Shown: positions 34,127 to 42,123, numbered from the stretch's first letter. The stretch: DNA of 64,000 bases from Vibrio sp. HI00D65 (GCF_001635455.1 NZ_LWEH01000608.1:124001-188000); one strand, 5' to 3'. Made by a program: numbers and translations. The notes: generated from the sequence alone by a model not told the origin.

Positions 34127-36835
34127 ATGTGGATCCCTTCGAAACTGACTCGTCCCGGCCGCTTACACAATGCAATTCTGCGTCCTAGGGTTCTCGATCT
34201 GCTTCAGAATGCAGATTGCTATAAACTCGTACTGTTCCGCTCTCCTGCTGGATACGGCAAGACCACCATGGCTGCTCAATGGTTGGTAGATAAACCCAAC
34301 GTGGGTTGGTATAGCATCGATGATAGTGACAACGATGCCTTCCGTTTTATCAACTACCTACTTCAATCACTCAATAAAGCGACACAAAACGCCTGCCCTA
34401 ATGCGCAAAAACTGGCAGAAAAAAGACAATTTTCATCGTTACACTCTCTATTAAGTGAAGTTTTCGCCGAAATGTATGAGTTCCATCAGGAATGCTTCCT
34501 TGTATTGGATGACTATCACCTGGTTAACAACGACGACATCCACGAAGCCATGCGCTTTTTCCTAAAGCACATGCCCGACAACCTAACGCTTGTTGTGACC
34601 AGCCGCGGCACACCGCCACTGGGCACAGCAAACCTTCGCGTTCGTGACTTAATGATCGAATTAGGCAATGACTCTTTGGCATTCGATACCGAAGAGACCA
34701 CACGCTTCTTTAATCAACGCGTTGCCGATGGCATTGATGACACAACCGCCGATAGTATTTGTAGTTATGTAGAAGGTTGGCCTTCTGCGCTACAACTTAT
34801 CGCCCTTCAAGCACAGCACCAAAAGCGCACGCTGGCACAGTCTGCTGAGTCGTTCTCTCACTTCAACCATGCTCATTTGTGGGATTATCTGGTTGAAGAA
34901 GTCTTCGACTTGCTAGACAAAGAAACCCGCCAGTTCTTGATGCAATGCTCTGTACTTGACCACTTTAATGATGAATTGGTGTGCGCGCTTACTCAACGCG
35001 AAGATGCGCTCGGAATGCTCGAATCTCTCAACCGGTTTGGCTTGTTCATCTACCCTCTTGAGGGAGAGAAGAACTGGTATCGCTTCCATAATCTGTTTGG
35101 TGAATTCCTTGCCCATGAGCGCCAAGCTCGCATTCCACAACAAGAAGCAGAGTTGCATCACAGTGCGGCAAAAGCGTGGATCGAACAGAAGACACCGCAC
35201 CAAGCACTGCGTCACGCACAGCGCGCCAATGATCCTGATTTGATTGTTCAAATCCTTAGCGAACACGGTTGGCAGATGTTCAACCAAGGTGAGTTGTCAT
35301 CACTCGAGATGGCAATCAAGCAACTCACCACAGAGCAGCTCTACAGCGAACCAAAGCTGTCGATGCTACGCGCATGGTTGGCGCAAAGCCAGCACCGTTA
35401 TGACCAAGTGGGTACCTTGTTAGAAGAGGCAGAAACTCAGTATCAAGCACGAAACATCGAGCTAGATACTCAGCAGCAAGGCCAATACAACGCACTACGC
35501 GCACAAGTTGCTATCAACAGTAATGAGCCTGAAAAAGCGCTCGAACTCGCAGAGCTTTCTCTAAGCCAGCTTAATACCACGGTTTACCGCAGCCGCATTG
35601 TGGCAACCTCGGTTGTTGGCGAAGTGAATCACGTAATGGGTAACCTAAGCCGTGCTCTACCAATGATGCAGCAAACTGAGAAGCTGGCTCGCCAGTATCA
35701 AGTTTACCATCAAGCACTGTGGGCAATTCTTCAGCAGAGTGAAATCTTGATAGCTCAAGGCTACGTTCAGGCTGCATTTGAATTGCAAGACAGCGCCTTC
35801 AAATTGATTGAAGAGCACCAACTGCAATATGTACCTCTGCATGAATTCTTGCTACGCGTACGAGCTCAGATCTTCTGGTGTTGGAACCGTTTAGATGAAG
35901 CAGAAGAGTGTTGTTACAAAGGCTTAGATATACTTGGTCACCACTCTCCAAGCAAACACCTTCATAGTTACTCAATGCTGGCTCGTATCTCACTGAGCCG
36001 CGGTGAAATTGACAAAGCATCGAAGTTTATCGACCAGATCCAAAACTTACTTCGCCAATCAACCTACCACGTTGATTGGACGGCAAACGCTTCACTGTCT
36101 CTGATCTTGTTCTGGCAAGTGAAAGGCGATAAAGATGCTATCCGCGACTGGTTAAGCGTTGCGGTAAGACCGGAATGTGCGAGCAACCATTTCTGTCAGC
36201 TTCAGTGGCGTAACATCATGCGTGCTCACATCGTCCTTGAGCAATATGAAGAAGCAGAAGAGGCGCTAGCATTCTTGAAGAGCGAAGCACAGTGTTCACA
36301 CTTGGTCACTGACACCAACCGTAACTTGATTGTTGAGGCGGTGCTGCGTACACAAATCAATGATGAAGACAGCGCGCGTGTATTGCTTGAAGAAGCCCTA
36401 CACATGACCAACCAAACAGGCATGGTCGGTAACTTCTTGGTCGATGGTGGCACTATCGGGCATATTCTAGATAAGTTGAGCAACAAACCCGGCTTGGGTG
36501 ATTTAGAACGTCACCGAGCACAGCAAATCATGAAGGATATCTCGACCACGCAGCGCAGCCGCTCCGTTCACTTTGATGAAGACTTTGTTGAAAACTTGGT
36601 TAACCACCCGAACATTCCTGAACTTGTGCGCACCAGCCCTCTCACCCAACGTGAATGGCAAGTACTAGGCTTGATCTACTCTGGGTTCAGTAACGAGCAA
36701 ATCGCTCAAGAGCTAGATGTGGCAGGGACAACGATCAAGACTCACATTCGAAACCTTTATCAGAAGCTCAACATCGCTAATCGTAAAGAAGCGATAAGCA
36801 CAGCAGAGAATTTGCTGCAGTTGATGGGTTACTAA
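34127..36835 (+). CDS. malT: Maltose regulon activator MalT
   Basis: This is an ATP- and maltotriose-dependent activator (STAND class). At 902 residues it matches E. coli MalT (901). The N-terminus WIPSKLTRPGRLHNAILRPRVLDLL is the family opening. Walker A is SPAGYGKTTMAAQW (about 37-50), Walker B is CFLVLDDYHLVN (about 124-135), and VEGWPSALQLIALQAQ ends the NB-ARC part. A winged-helix and TPR-like sensor region follows, then a LuxR-type helix-turn-helix (LTQREWQVLGLIYSGFSNEQIAQELDVAGTTIKTHIRNLYQKL, about 836-880). It is divergent from malPQ, and its likely boxes are seen before malP, the amylase, pulA and lamB/glgX. Confidence 0.97.
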   Translation: MWIPSKLTRPGRLHNAILRPRVLDLLQNADCYKLVLFRSPAGYGKTTMAAQWLVDKPNVGWYSIDDSDNDAFRFINYLLQSLNKATQNACPNAQKLAEKRQFSSLHSLLSEVFAEMYEFHQECFLVLDDYHLVNNDDIHEAMRFFLKHMPDNLTLVVTSRGTPPLGTANLRVRDLMIELGNDSLAFDTEETTRFFNQRVADGIDDTTADSICSYVEGWPSALQLIALQAQHQKRTLAQSAESFSHFNHAHLWDYLVEEVFDLLDKETRQFLMQCSVLDHFNDELVCALTQREDALGMLESLNRFGLFIYPLEGEKNWYRFHNLFGEFLAHERQARIPQQEAELHHSAAKAWIEQKTPHQALRHAQRANDPDLIVQILSEHGWQMFNQGELSSLEMAIKQLTTEQLYSEPKLSMLRAWLAQSQHRYDQVGTLLEEAETQYQARNIELDTQQQGQYNALRAQVAINSNEPEKALELAELSLSQLNTTVYRSRIVATSVVGEVNHVMGNLSRALPMMQQTEKLARQYQVYHQALWAILQQSEILIAQGYVQAAFELQDSAFKLIEEHQLQYVPLHEFLLRVRAQIFWCWNRLDEAEECCYKGLDILGHHSPSKHLHSYSMLARISLSRGEIDKASKFIDQIQNLLRQSTYHVDWTANASLSLILFWQVKGDKDAIRDWLSVAVRPECASNHFCQLQWRNIMRAHIVLEQYEEAEEALAFLKSEAQCSHLVTDTNRNLIVEAVLRTQINDEDSARVLLEEALHMTNQTGMVGNFLVDGGTIGHILDKLSNKPGLGDLERHRAQQIMKDISTTQRSRSVHFDEDFVENLVNHPNIPELVRTSPLTQREWQVLGLIYSGFSNEQIAQELDVAGTTIKTHIRNLYQKLNIANRKEAISTAENLLQLMGY

Positions 36836-36857
36836 ACGGGTTCGAGAAAAAACAGAA

Positions 36858-36889
36858 GCTGGTCACCGATGGTGGCTGGCTTTTTTTTT
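36858..36889 (+). terminator. Intrinsic terminator of malT
   Basis: GCTGGTCACC (36858-36867) pairs with GGTGGCTGGC (36871-36880) using three G-U pairs, followed by nine T. Confidence 0.88.
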
Positions 36890-36956
36890 CATCTGAAATT
36901 CAGAGCCTAAAAGTATCGGGTCGGGAATAGAAAAAGGAGAACACCAAATGACAGGT

Positions 36957-37067
36957 AAAAAAATAGCCAATCGCAATAATCGCGATTGGCTCTATATATT
37001 TGTGAACAAATCGTAGGTTCACTAACAACGTCAGTTGGCTAGGTGACCCTCGGCTTAAGAAGGGTCA
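36957..37067 (-). ncRNA. qrr: Qrr quorum-regulatory small RNA
   Basis: Qrr RNAs are Hfq-dependent sRNAs made at low cell density by phospho-LuxO and sigma-54; they control the HapR/LuxR master regulator and other mRNAs. On the minus strand a roughly 111-base RNA is predicted to start near 37067. It opens with a stem-loop (GACCC at 37066-37062 pairing with GGGTC at 37049-37045), then carries the conserved Qrr block CACCTAGCCAACTGACG plus TTGTTAGTGAA (about 37044-37017). It ends with stem AGCCAATCGC/GCGATTGGCT (36991-36965) and seven T (36963-36957). A sigma-54 promoter and two LuxO-type sites lie upstream. It stands alone between malT and popT. The copy number (Qrr1-5) cannot be assigned from this window. 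Confidence 0.95.
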
Positions 37068-37077
37068 ATTTATGCTA

Positions 37078-37094
37078 TGCAGTTAGCGTGCCAA
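37078..37094 (-). promoter_or_regulatory. Sigma-54 promoter of qrr
   Basis: Minus-strand TTGGCACGCTAACTGCA has -24 GG (37092-37091) and -12 GC (37080-37079) with the required ten bases between. TTGGCACG is the exact -24 consensus. It places transcription start about 12 bases on, at the first base before the Qrr 5' stem. Confidence 0.92.
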
Positions 37095-37154
37095 CTTTAA
37101 TTGGGCATTTTATAAGCCCTGCATCGCATAAAAGCGGTTAATTTCACATGCGAA

Positions 37155-37180
37155 TTGCAAAGTGCATTTGCACAATGCAA
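37155..37180. promoter_or_regulatory. Two abutting LuxO binding sites upstream of qrr
   Basis: TTGCA-CAA-TGCAA (37168-37180) fits the LuxO site TTGCA-N3-TGCAA perfectly. TTGCA-AAG-TGCAT (37155-37167) has one mismatch and ends where the other begins. They are 63-89 bases upstream of the -24 element, a normal enhancer distance for a sigma-54 activator. A further TGCAAT element (37187-37192) may be a third half-site. Confidence 0.88.
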
Positions 37181-37393
37181 TCAAGATGCAATATTGATAA
37201 GAGACCAGTTTCATCCCTAATATTAATGATAAATTACTAAGTGATTGTATTTTAAATGTTAGGCAGATATTCACATCAACGTATTGCCTTACAATTAAGA
37301 GAGTAAGAAAAGCACCTTCTGAATAGCATATTCATACTTTTTTGACAGCAAAGTTTGTATACTGCACAAAATCACCCTCAACTCTATGAAGCA

Positions 37394-38314
37394 ATGAACT
37401 ACTTAAGTACTTTTTTCAAAGGCATGGCCATGGGCGCAGCTGACGTTGTCCCAGGCGTTTCAGGCGGTACCATCGCATTCATCACAGGTATCTACGATAA
37501 GCTATTAGAAAGCATTCGCAGAATTAACCCTAGCGTCCTTGGTTTATGGAAACGCGAAGGCTTCAAAGCTGCGCTCAACCACATTAATGGCTTTTTCTTG
37601 ATTTCTTTATTCGCAGGCGTATTTACCAGCATTGCGACATTCGCAAAACTGATCTCTTGGTTATTGATCACTCACCCAGTACCTCTGTGGTCGTTCTTCT
37701 TTGGCCTGATTTTGGTGTCTGTTTTCCATATTCTTAAACAAGTAGAAAAGCGCGATATCATTCGATTCGTGTTTTTACTGCTTGGTGTTGCCTTTGCTTA
37801 TAGCATTACAGTGCTTAAACCACTGCAAATGGAGCCAACCAGCATCAACATCCTAATTGCAGGTGCGATCGCGATCTGTGCGATGATCTTACCTGGCATA
37901 TCAGGCAGCTTCATTTTGCTGTTAATTGGTATGTACGGCCCCGTACTTGGCGCCGTGAAGGAATTCCAAATTGACGTGCTTGCCCTATTCCTTGCGGGCT
38001 GTGTGATCGGTCTGCTGACTTTCTCACATTTACTGTCTTGGCTATTGCGTTCATTCCGCGACTTCACGCTTGTGTTCTTAACCGGTTTGATGATTGGTAC
38101 TCTGCCTAAGATCTGGCCTTGGAAAGAGACCATCAGCTGGCGAATCAACTCTAAAGGTGAGCAAGTGCCTCTCATCCAAGAGAATTTATCGCCGTTTAAC
38201 TTCGAAGCTGTCACCTCTCAGCCTTCTCAAGTGACTTTGGCTGTGATCATGATGTTGGTTGCTATCGCATTAGTTCTCGGCTTAGAAAAGTTCGCTAAAC
38301 GCAATGCTGACTAA
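37394..38314 (+). CDS. popT: DUF368 undecaprenyl-phosphate translocase PopT
   Basis: This inner-membrane protein recycles the lipid carrier undecaprenyl phosphate across the membrane for cell-wall synthesis. A DUF368 protein of V. cholerae (chromosome 2) was assigned this role, mattering at alkaline pH. I start at ATG 37394 (MNYLSTFFKGMAMG); the frame opens 13 codons earlier at TTG. The 306 residues have about eight hydrophobic segments and the two signature loops GAADVVPGVSGGTIAF and ILPGISGSFILLLIGMYGP. The weak ribosome site leaves the first residues uncertain. A terminator follows. Confidence 0.9.
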   Translation: MNYLSTFFKGMAMGAADVVPGVSGGTIAFITGIYDKLLESIRRINPSVLGLWKREGFKAALNHINGFFLISLFAGVFTSIATFAKLISWLLITHPVPLWSFFFGLILVSVFHILKQVEKRDIIRFVFLLLGVAFAYSITVLKPLQMEPTSINILIAGAIAICAMILPGISGSFILLLIGMYGPVLGAVKEFQIDVLALFLAGCVIGLLTFSHLLSWLLRSFRDFTLVFLTGLMIGTLPKIWPWKETISWRINSKGEQVPLIQENLSPFNFEAVTSQPSQVTLAVIMMLVAIALVLGLEKFAKRNAD

Positions 38315-38387
38315 TCTCTAACAATCGAGCGGCATTTCGCATGTAGGGTACTTTCCTTAAATAGCGACGTGTCAGTAAATTGAATCC

Positions 38388-38415
38388 AAGCGAAGCTACT
38401 GGCTTCGCTTTTTTA
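38388..38415 (+). terminator. Intrinsic terminator of popT
   Basis: AAGCGAAGC (38388-38396) pairs with GCTTCGCTT (38402-38410), followed by T to 38414. Confidence 0.9.
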
Positions 38416-38510
38416 TATCTACCATACGCACAAAATTGTCTCTTGATACAAGCACGTATTGAGTGGTGTGATACCATCGCCGTTCTTATAAAATCAATTG
38501 AGAACATGAC

Positions 38511-38951
38511 ATGCACCCAGCATTAAAGGTTGCTGCGCTTGGTATTGCGTTGGTCGCTGGCTTTTATGGACCACAGGCAGTCGAGCAATTTAAATCGGTA
38601 GTAGGGAGCCACTCTCCTGACGTCAACTTAGATGACTACTGCATGCTTTCAACAACATCGTGTGAGCAAGACAGCGTTGCTATGACCCTTGAGCACGAAA
38701 CAGCTCAACCTCTAGTCCCAACAAGAATTAAAGTGGTTTGGGAAGGCGCGGCATCTGATACCTTGATGCTATCGCTGACGGGTTTAGAGATGGAAATGGG
38801 CTCAGCACGTTTCCAATTAAAAAATACTGGTAACAACATCTATGAAGGTAATGTCATTTTACCCGTGTGTACCATGGATCACATGACTTGGCTTGGTAAG
38901 CTTACCGATGGAGTTGAAACCGTAAAACCTGCAATAAGGATGACAAGATGA
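38511..38951 (+). CDS. Small membrane-anchored protein upstream of SCO1/SenC, unknown function
   Basis: This 146-residue protein has an N-terminal hydrophobic segment (about 5-22: VAALGIALVAGFYGPQAV), so it is either anchored or exported. A beta-rich domain follows. Cysteines occur in DYCMLSTTSCEQ and PVCTMDHMTWLG; the CxMDHM grouping could bind copper. It overlaps the SCO gene by four bases (ATGA) and precedes a PCuAC gene, so it probably takes part in copper delivery to a respiratory oxidase. I do not recognise a named family. The ATG follows GAGAACATGAC, a modest ribosome site. Confidence 0.8.
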   Translation: MHPALKVAALGIALVAGFYGPQAVEQFKSVVGSHSPDVNLDDYCMLSTTSCEQDSVAMTLEHETAQPLVPTRIKVVWEGAASDTLMLSLTGLEMEMGSARFQLKNTGNNIYEGNVILPVCTMDHMTWLGKLTDGVETVKPAIRMTR

Positions 38952-39544
38952 GTAAGAATTGGTCGCTAGCATTGGTTGTAGCGTTTGTACTTGGCTTTGG
39001 AGTTAAAAGCTATCTCGATGATCAAACAGAGGCTCAAGAGCAACACGCTGAAAAACAACAATTTTCCGAAACAACGCTTTTTGGAAAAGACAACCAACCA
39101 ATAAAACTCTTTGACGAAACCGATGACAGAATTCGTATCGTTTATTTTGGCTTCACGCGCTGTCCTGACGTTTGCCCAACGTCACTAGCGATGCTAGCTG
39201 GAGCCCTCAACCAAATCTCTGATGAATCGAAAGCCAAGATTCGCCCGATGTTTGTTTCTCTCGATCCAGAGCGCGATGCCGCGGAAGCATCATATAAATA
39301 CGCGCAGTACTTCAACCCAATGATTGAAGGTATGAGTGGTCCATTGGATGTAACCACGAATCTGGCGCATAAATACGGTGTTATTTTCAGAAAGACACAG
39401 CTTGAAGATTCAGAGCTAGGATACACACTTGACCACAGCTCATATTTCTACTTTTTAAAGCCCAACGGTACCTTGATTACTAAAGTACCGCACACGTTGA
39501 CGCCTGCACCAATTGTTGAAGCGATCAACACATTGACGCATTAG
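38948..39544 (+). CDS. SCO1/SenC-family copper chaperone
   Basis: This is a membrane-anchored periplasmic thioredoxin-fold protein for assembling the CuA site of cytochrome c oxidase. The 198 residues have an N-terminal anchor (about 6-21), the copper-binding CxxxC in GFTRCPDVCPTSLAML (about 73-77) and the conserved distal His in LDHSSYFYFLKP (about 164). Length and spacing fit the family. Translation is coupled to the upstream gene through ATGA; a PCuAC gene follows 130 bases later. Confidence 0.94.
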   Translation: MSKNWSLALVVAFVLGFGVKSYLDDQTEAQEQHAEKQQFSETTLFGKDNQPIKLFDETDDRIRIVYFGFTRCPDVCPTSLAMLAGALNQISDESKAKIRPMFVSLDPERDAAEASYKYAQYFNPMIEGMSGPLDVTTNLAHKYGVIFRKTQLEDSELGYTLDHSSYFYFLKPNGTLITKVPHTLTPAPIVEAINTLTH

Positions 39545-39556
39545 AGTGCTAAGAAA

Positions 39557-39583
39557 CTCTAGAAGCTCTAGAAGCTCTAGAAA
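39557..39583 (+). repeat. Three tandem copies of a 9-bp unit
   Basis: CTCTAGAAG occurs at 39557-39565 and 39566-39574, and as CTCTAGAAA at 39575-39583, between the SCO gene and the PCuAC gene. XbaI-like TCTAGA palindromes recur every nine bases. Probably slippage; no function inferred. Confidence 0.85.
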
Positions 39584-39674
39584 CAGCGTGTACAAAAATA
39601 AAGAACTCAACCAATAGAGTTCGAAACGTAAAGTCAGGTCCCAGACCAACACATAAAACAATAAGGACAACAAC

Positions 39675-40133
39675 ATGAAGTTAAAAGCACTTGCTCTAGC
39701 AGGCTTATTGCTCACTCCTCTTGCTCACGCAAAAAGCGACATCATGGTACATGACGCGTACGCTCGTGCGACACCGCCAACAGCGGTGAACAGCGCTGTA
39801 TTTACGACCCTAATGAACCATAGTGACAAAGATCGCGCTATCGTTTCTGCGACAACACCAGCTGCAGGTAAGGTAGAGCTTCATGATGTTATCGTTGAAG
39901 GTGACGTGATGAAAATGCGTCAGGTTCAACAGATCACAATCCCTGCAAATGGTGAAGCCGTACTTAAGCCTGGCAGCCTGCACATTATGTTATTCGACCT
40001 TAAAAATGGTCTAAAAGAAGGTGAGCAGATCGAAATGACACTGACTTTCGCGAATGGCGAAACACAAACTTTCGAAGCACCTATTAAGAAAGTGATGAGT
40101 GGCATGAAAAAGATGAATCACGATCACCACTAA
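39675..40133 (+). CDS. PCuAC-family periplasmic copper chaperone
   Basis: This 152-residue exported protein passes Cu(I) to the CuA site with SCO. The signal peptide (MKLKALALAGLLLTPLAHA-KS) is followed by the PCuAC domain: VHDAYARATPPTAVNSAVF and the copper ligands in ELHDVIVEGDVMKM and LKPGSLHIML, the H-(x)n-M and HxM pattern of the family. The C-terminus MKKMNHDHH adds a short Met/His tail that may bind copper. AATAAGGACAAC precedes the ATG. A terminator follows. Confidence 0.94.
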   Translation: MKLKALALAGLLLTPLAHAKSDIMVHDAYARATPPTAVNSAVFTTLMNHSDKDRAIVSATTPAAGKVELHDVIVEGDVMKMRQVQQITIPANGEAVLKPGSLHIMLFDLKNGLKEGEQIEMTLTFANGETQTFEAPIKKVMSGMKKMNHDHH

Positions 40134-40203
40134 TTGTAGAAACTGACGCTCATGAGGCTTATTAAAAGTCACAACACATATCGGTAAAAAATTAGACAAA
40201 ACA

Positions 40204-40236
40204 AGCCACGATGACTTCTCGCCATCGTGGCTTTTT
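40204..40236 (+). terminator. Intrinsic terminator after the PCuAC gene
   Basis: AGCCACGATG (40204-40213) pairs with CATCGTGGCT (40223-40232), followed by five T. Confidence 0.9.
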
Positions 40237-40298
40237 GTTAAAATGCTCTCGCTTTCTGTGCAAAGCGTGACCACATTAATAACCAAGGAGAATAGAAG

Positions 40299-40346
40299 AT
40301 GATTGCAATAAAAACACTAAAACTGGCAGTAAAAGTCACGCGTTAA
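40299..40346 (+). CDS. Candidate 15-residue small peptide (possible leader peptide)
   Basis: ATG 40299 follows AAGGAGAATAGAAG, one of the best ribosome sites in the window, and opens MIAIKTLKLAVKVTR before TAA. The peptide is basic and amphipathic. It lies after the PCuAC terminator and 307 bases before rsgA. It could be a translated leader peptide or a small expressed protein. Evidence is only the ribosome site and position. Confidence 0.4.
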   Translation: MIAIKTLKLAVKVTR

Positions 40347-40584
40347 TTTTGTTTGGTTAAACCTACTTTAATCTCGAACTACCAACATTAAACCACCAGC
40401 TGGCTACCGCACACTTTTACCCGGTTTACAACTGATCGCACATGATCAAAGCATGCTCACAACGCATGAATCAATCCGGGGTCCTATCTATATGAATTCG
40501 ACCCAAACTCTAACGCATTTTTGACGTCACGACGCTTTTTGAGCTTGTAACGCTTCTGGTCTCACCAACGATAAGAGGTCTCAC

Positions 40585-40622
40585 AAGAAGTAAGTGCTCC
40601 CATAAGAAGTAAGTACTCCCGT
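40585..40622 (+). repeat. 19-bp tandem repeat (two copies) just before rsgA
   Basis: AAGAAGTAAGTGCTCCCAT (40585-40603) and AAGAAGTAAGTACTCCCGT (40604-40622) are head-to-tail with two differences. AAGAA of a third copy follows. It lies 30 bases upstream of the rsgA start, inside the presumed leader. Confidence 0.85.
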
Positions 40623-40652
40623 AAGAAAGCTCGCACGTCTGGGTAAATAGAC

Positions 40653-41717
40653 ATGAATTCACAAACTACACTTTCTCATCCAATATCACTTCAACAACTT
40701 GGATGGCAACCTGTATTTCAACAACAACTGACACTTGAAGATTACGACCATTCAGTAATAGCACGTATCACCGCGCACCATCGCATTGGCTACACATTGG
40801 CGTCTGAGCAGGGCGAAATCACTTTACCCATTTATCACAACCAACCCGCAATGACCGTTGGCGATTGGGTAATATTGAACTCTGAACTCCAATTCGATCG
40901 CTTACTCGAACGCCAATCACTCTTTAGCCGAAAAGCTGCTGGGAGTCGTGTGGCTGAACAATATATTTCAGCCAATATCGACACAGTGTTTATAGTAGTT
41001 TCATTAAACAACGACTTTAATCTGAGTCGCATTGAACGCTATCTAGCACTTACCAATGAAGCACAAGTTGAAGCGGTTATCGTCCTAACTAAGAAAGACT
41101 TGTGTGACGACTACGAACACAAAGTACGACAGGTACAAAGCTTAGACCCGATGCTCATGATCGAAGCGGTCAACAGCCTAGATCAGGACTCAACCCAAGT
41201 GCTCTCACCTTGGTGTAAAAACAGCAAGACCGTCGCGCTAATGGGCTCTTCTGGTGTGGGTAAGTCGACTTTGGTTAACTCATTGCTAGGTGAAGCATCG
41301 CAGGCAACAGGTGATATTCGTGAAGACGACAGTAAAGGCCGTCATACAACGACATCACGATCGCTCCACTTGCTCGAATCAGGTGGCTTGCTACTCGACA
41401 CTCCAGGAATGCGAGAGCTACAACTTGCAGACTGCGCTGAAGGTGTGAGTGAAACTTTTTCAGACGTAGAAGAGTTAGCAATGCACTGCCGCTTCTCTGA
41501 TTGTCATCATGAATCAGAACCGGGATGCAAGATAAGGGCTGCTATTGAGAGTGGTGAACTGTCTGAAAGACGATTTACTAACTATCAAAAGCTACTGAGA
41601 GAACAAGCAAGAAACGGCGCTTCTCTTGCAGAGCAACGCGCTAACAATAAGCAGCTGTCCAAAATGTACCGAAACGCACAGTCAGAAAGCCGAAACATTA
41701 AGAAAGGTTCAGCTTAA
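40653..41717 (+). CDS. rsgA: Ribosome small-subunit GTPase RsgA
   Basis: This is a circularly permuted GTPase that helps 30S maturation. The 354 residues have an OB-fold (about 35-105), G4 TKKD (about 147-150) ahead of G1 GSSGVGKSTLVNSLLG (about 197-212), G2 GRHTTTSRSLHLL, G3 LLLDTPGMREL, and a C-terminal zinc knuckle with His/Cys in HCRFSDCHHESEPGC. All GTP-binding motifs are intact. Vibrios usually carry another rsgA on chromosome 1, so this may be a second copy. The ribosome site before ATG 40653 is weak (GGTAAATAGAC). Confidence 0.93.
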   Translation: MNSQTTLSHPISLQQLGWQPVFQQQLTLEDYDHSVIARITAHHRIGYTLASEQGEITLPIYHNQPAMTVGDWVILNSELQFDRLLERQSLFSRKAAGSRVAEQYISANIDTVFIVVSLNNDFNLSRIERYLALTNEAQVEAVIVLTKKDLCDDYEHKVRQVQSLDPMLMIEAVNSLDQDSTQVLSPWCKNSKTVALMGSSGVGKSTLVNSLLGEASQATGDIREDDSKGRHTTTSRSLHLLESGGLLLDTPGMRELQLADCAEGVSETFSDVEELAMHCRFSDCHHESEPGCKIRAAIESGELSERRFTNYQKLLREQARNGASLAEQRANNKQLSKMYRNAQSESRNIKKGSA

Positions 41718-42123
41718 ACAGTTGGTACATGACCTCGAGCTAAGTTCATAGCTCATCCTTTAGCTGAAAACTTCAAGCCCCATGGCGTTGATCGTATGGG
41801 GCTTTTTCTTTCAACGTGATGGGGGAGCGACTATTTACGCACACAATGCTCTCACCAATCGCCATTTACACCCTCTAATTTACAGTATATTAGCTCTATC
41901 AAATGTGAATTTGCAGATTCATAGCTCAATCAAAATACATTTATTTAACATTTAGCTCTAAAAACACCACGTAGTGCAAACAATCACACTAAAAGTAAAC
42001 TATTCCTAGACACCCGCTACGATCCCGCTAATATGACCGCCCATTCCACTAGTGTATAGTCGGATTCGGTACAACTTTATAAAAGATACATCACTATAAT
42101 AAATTAACAATTGCAGGTATTTT
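41718..42123. other. Intergenic region rsgA-sstT
   Basis: It has a terminator at 41776-41807, then about 315 AT-rich bases that must hold the sstT promoter. I see no riboswitch-like structure or operator I can support. Confidence 0.4.
41776..41807 (+). terminator. Intrinsic terminator of rsgA
   Basis: AGCCCCAT (41776-41783) pairs with ATGGGGCT (41796-41803), followed by five T. Confidence 0.9.

Larger units (their letters stand above)
40237..40652. other. Leader region upstream of rsgA
   Basis: These 416 bases hold a 15-codon ORF with a strong ribosome site (40299-40346), a ten-codon ORF MNSTQTLTHF (40492-40524) resembling the rsgA start MNSQTTLSHP, and a 19-base tandem repeat (40585-40622). 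Transcription probably starts near 40250, so the rsgA mRNA may have a long 5' leader. Confidence 0.5.

Noticed and set aside
34913..35287. 124-residue minus-strand ORF inside malT
   Set aside because: It is an antisense shadow of a conserved coding region, with no independent evidence.
39557..39583. CTCTAGAAG triplet repeat as a CRISPR or mobile-element end
   Set aside because: Unit length nine, only three copies, no spacers and no partner repeat. Simple slippage is sufficient.
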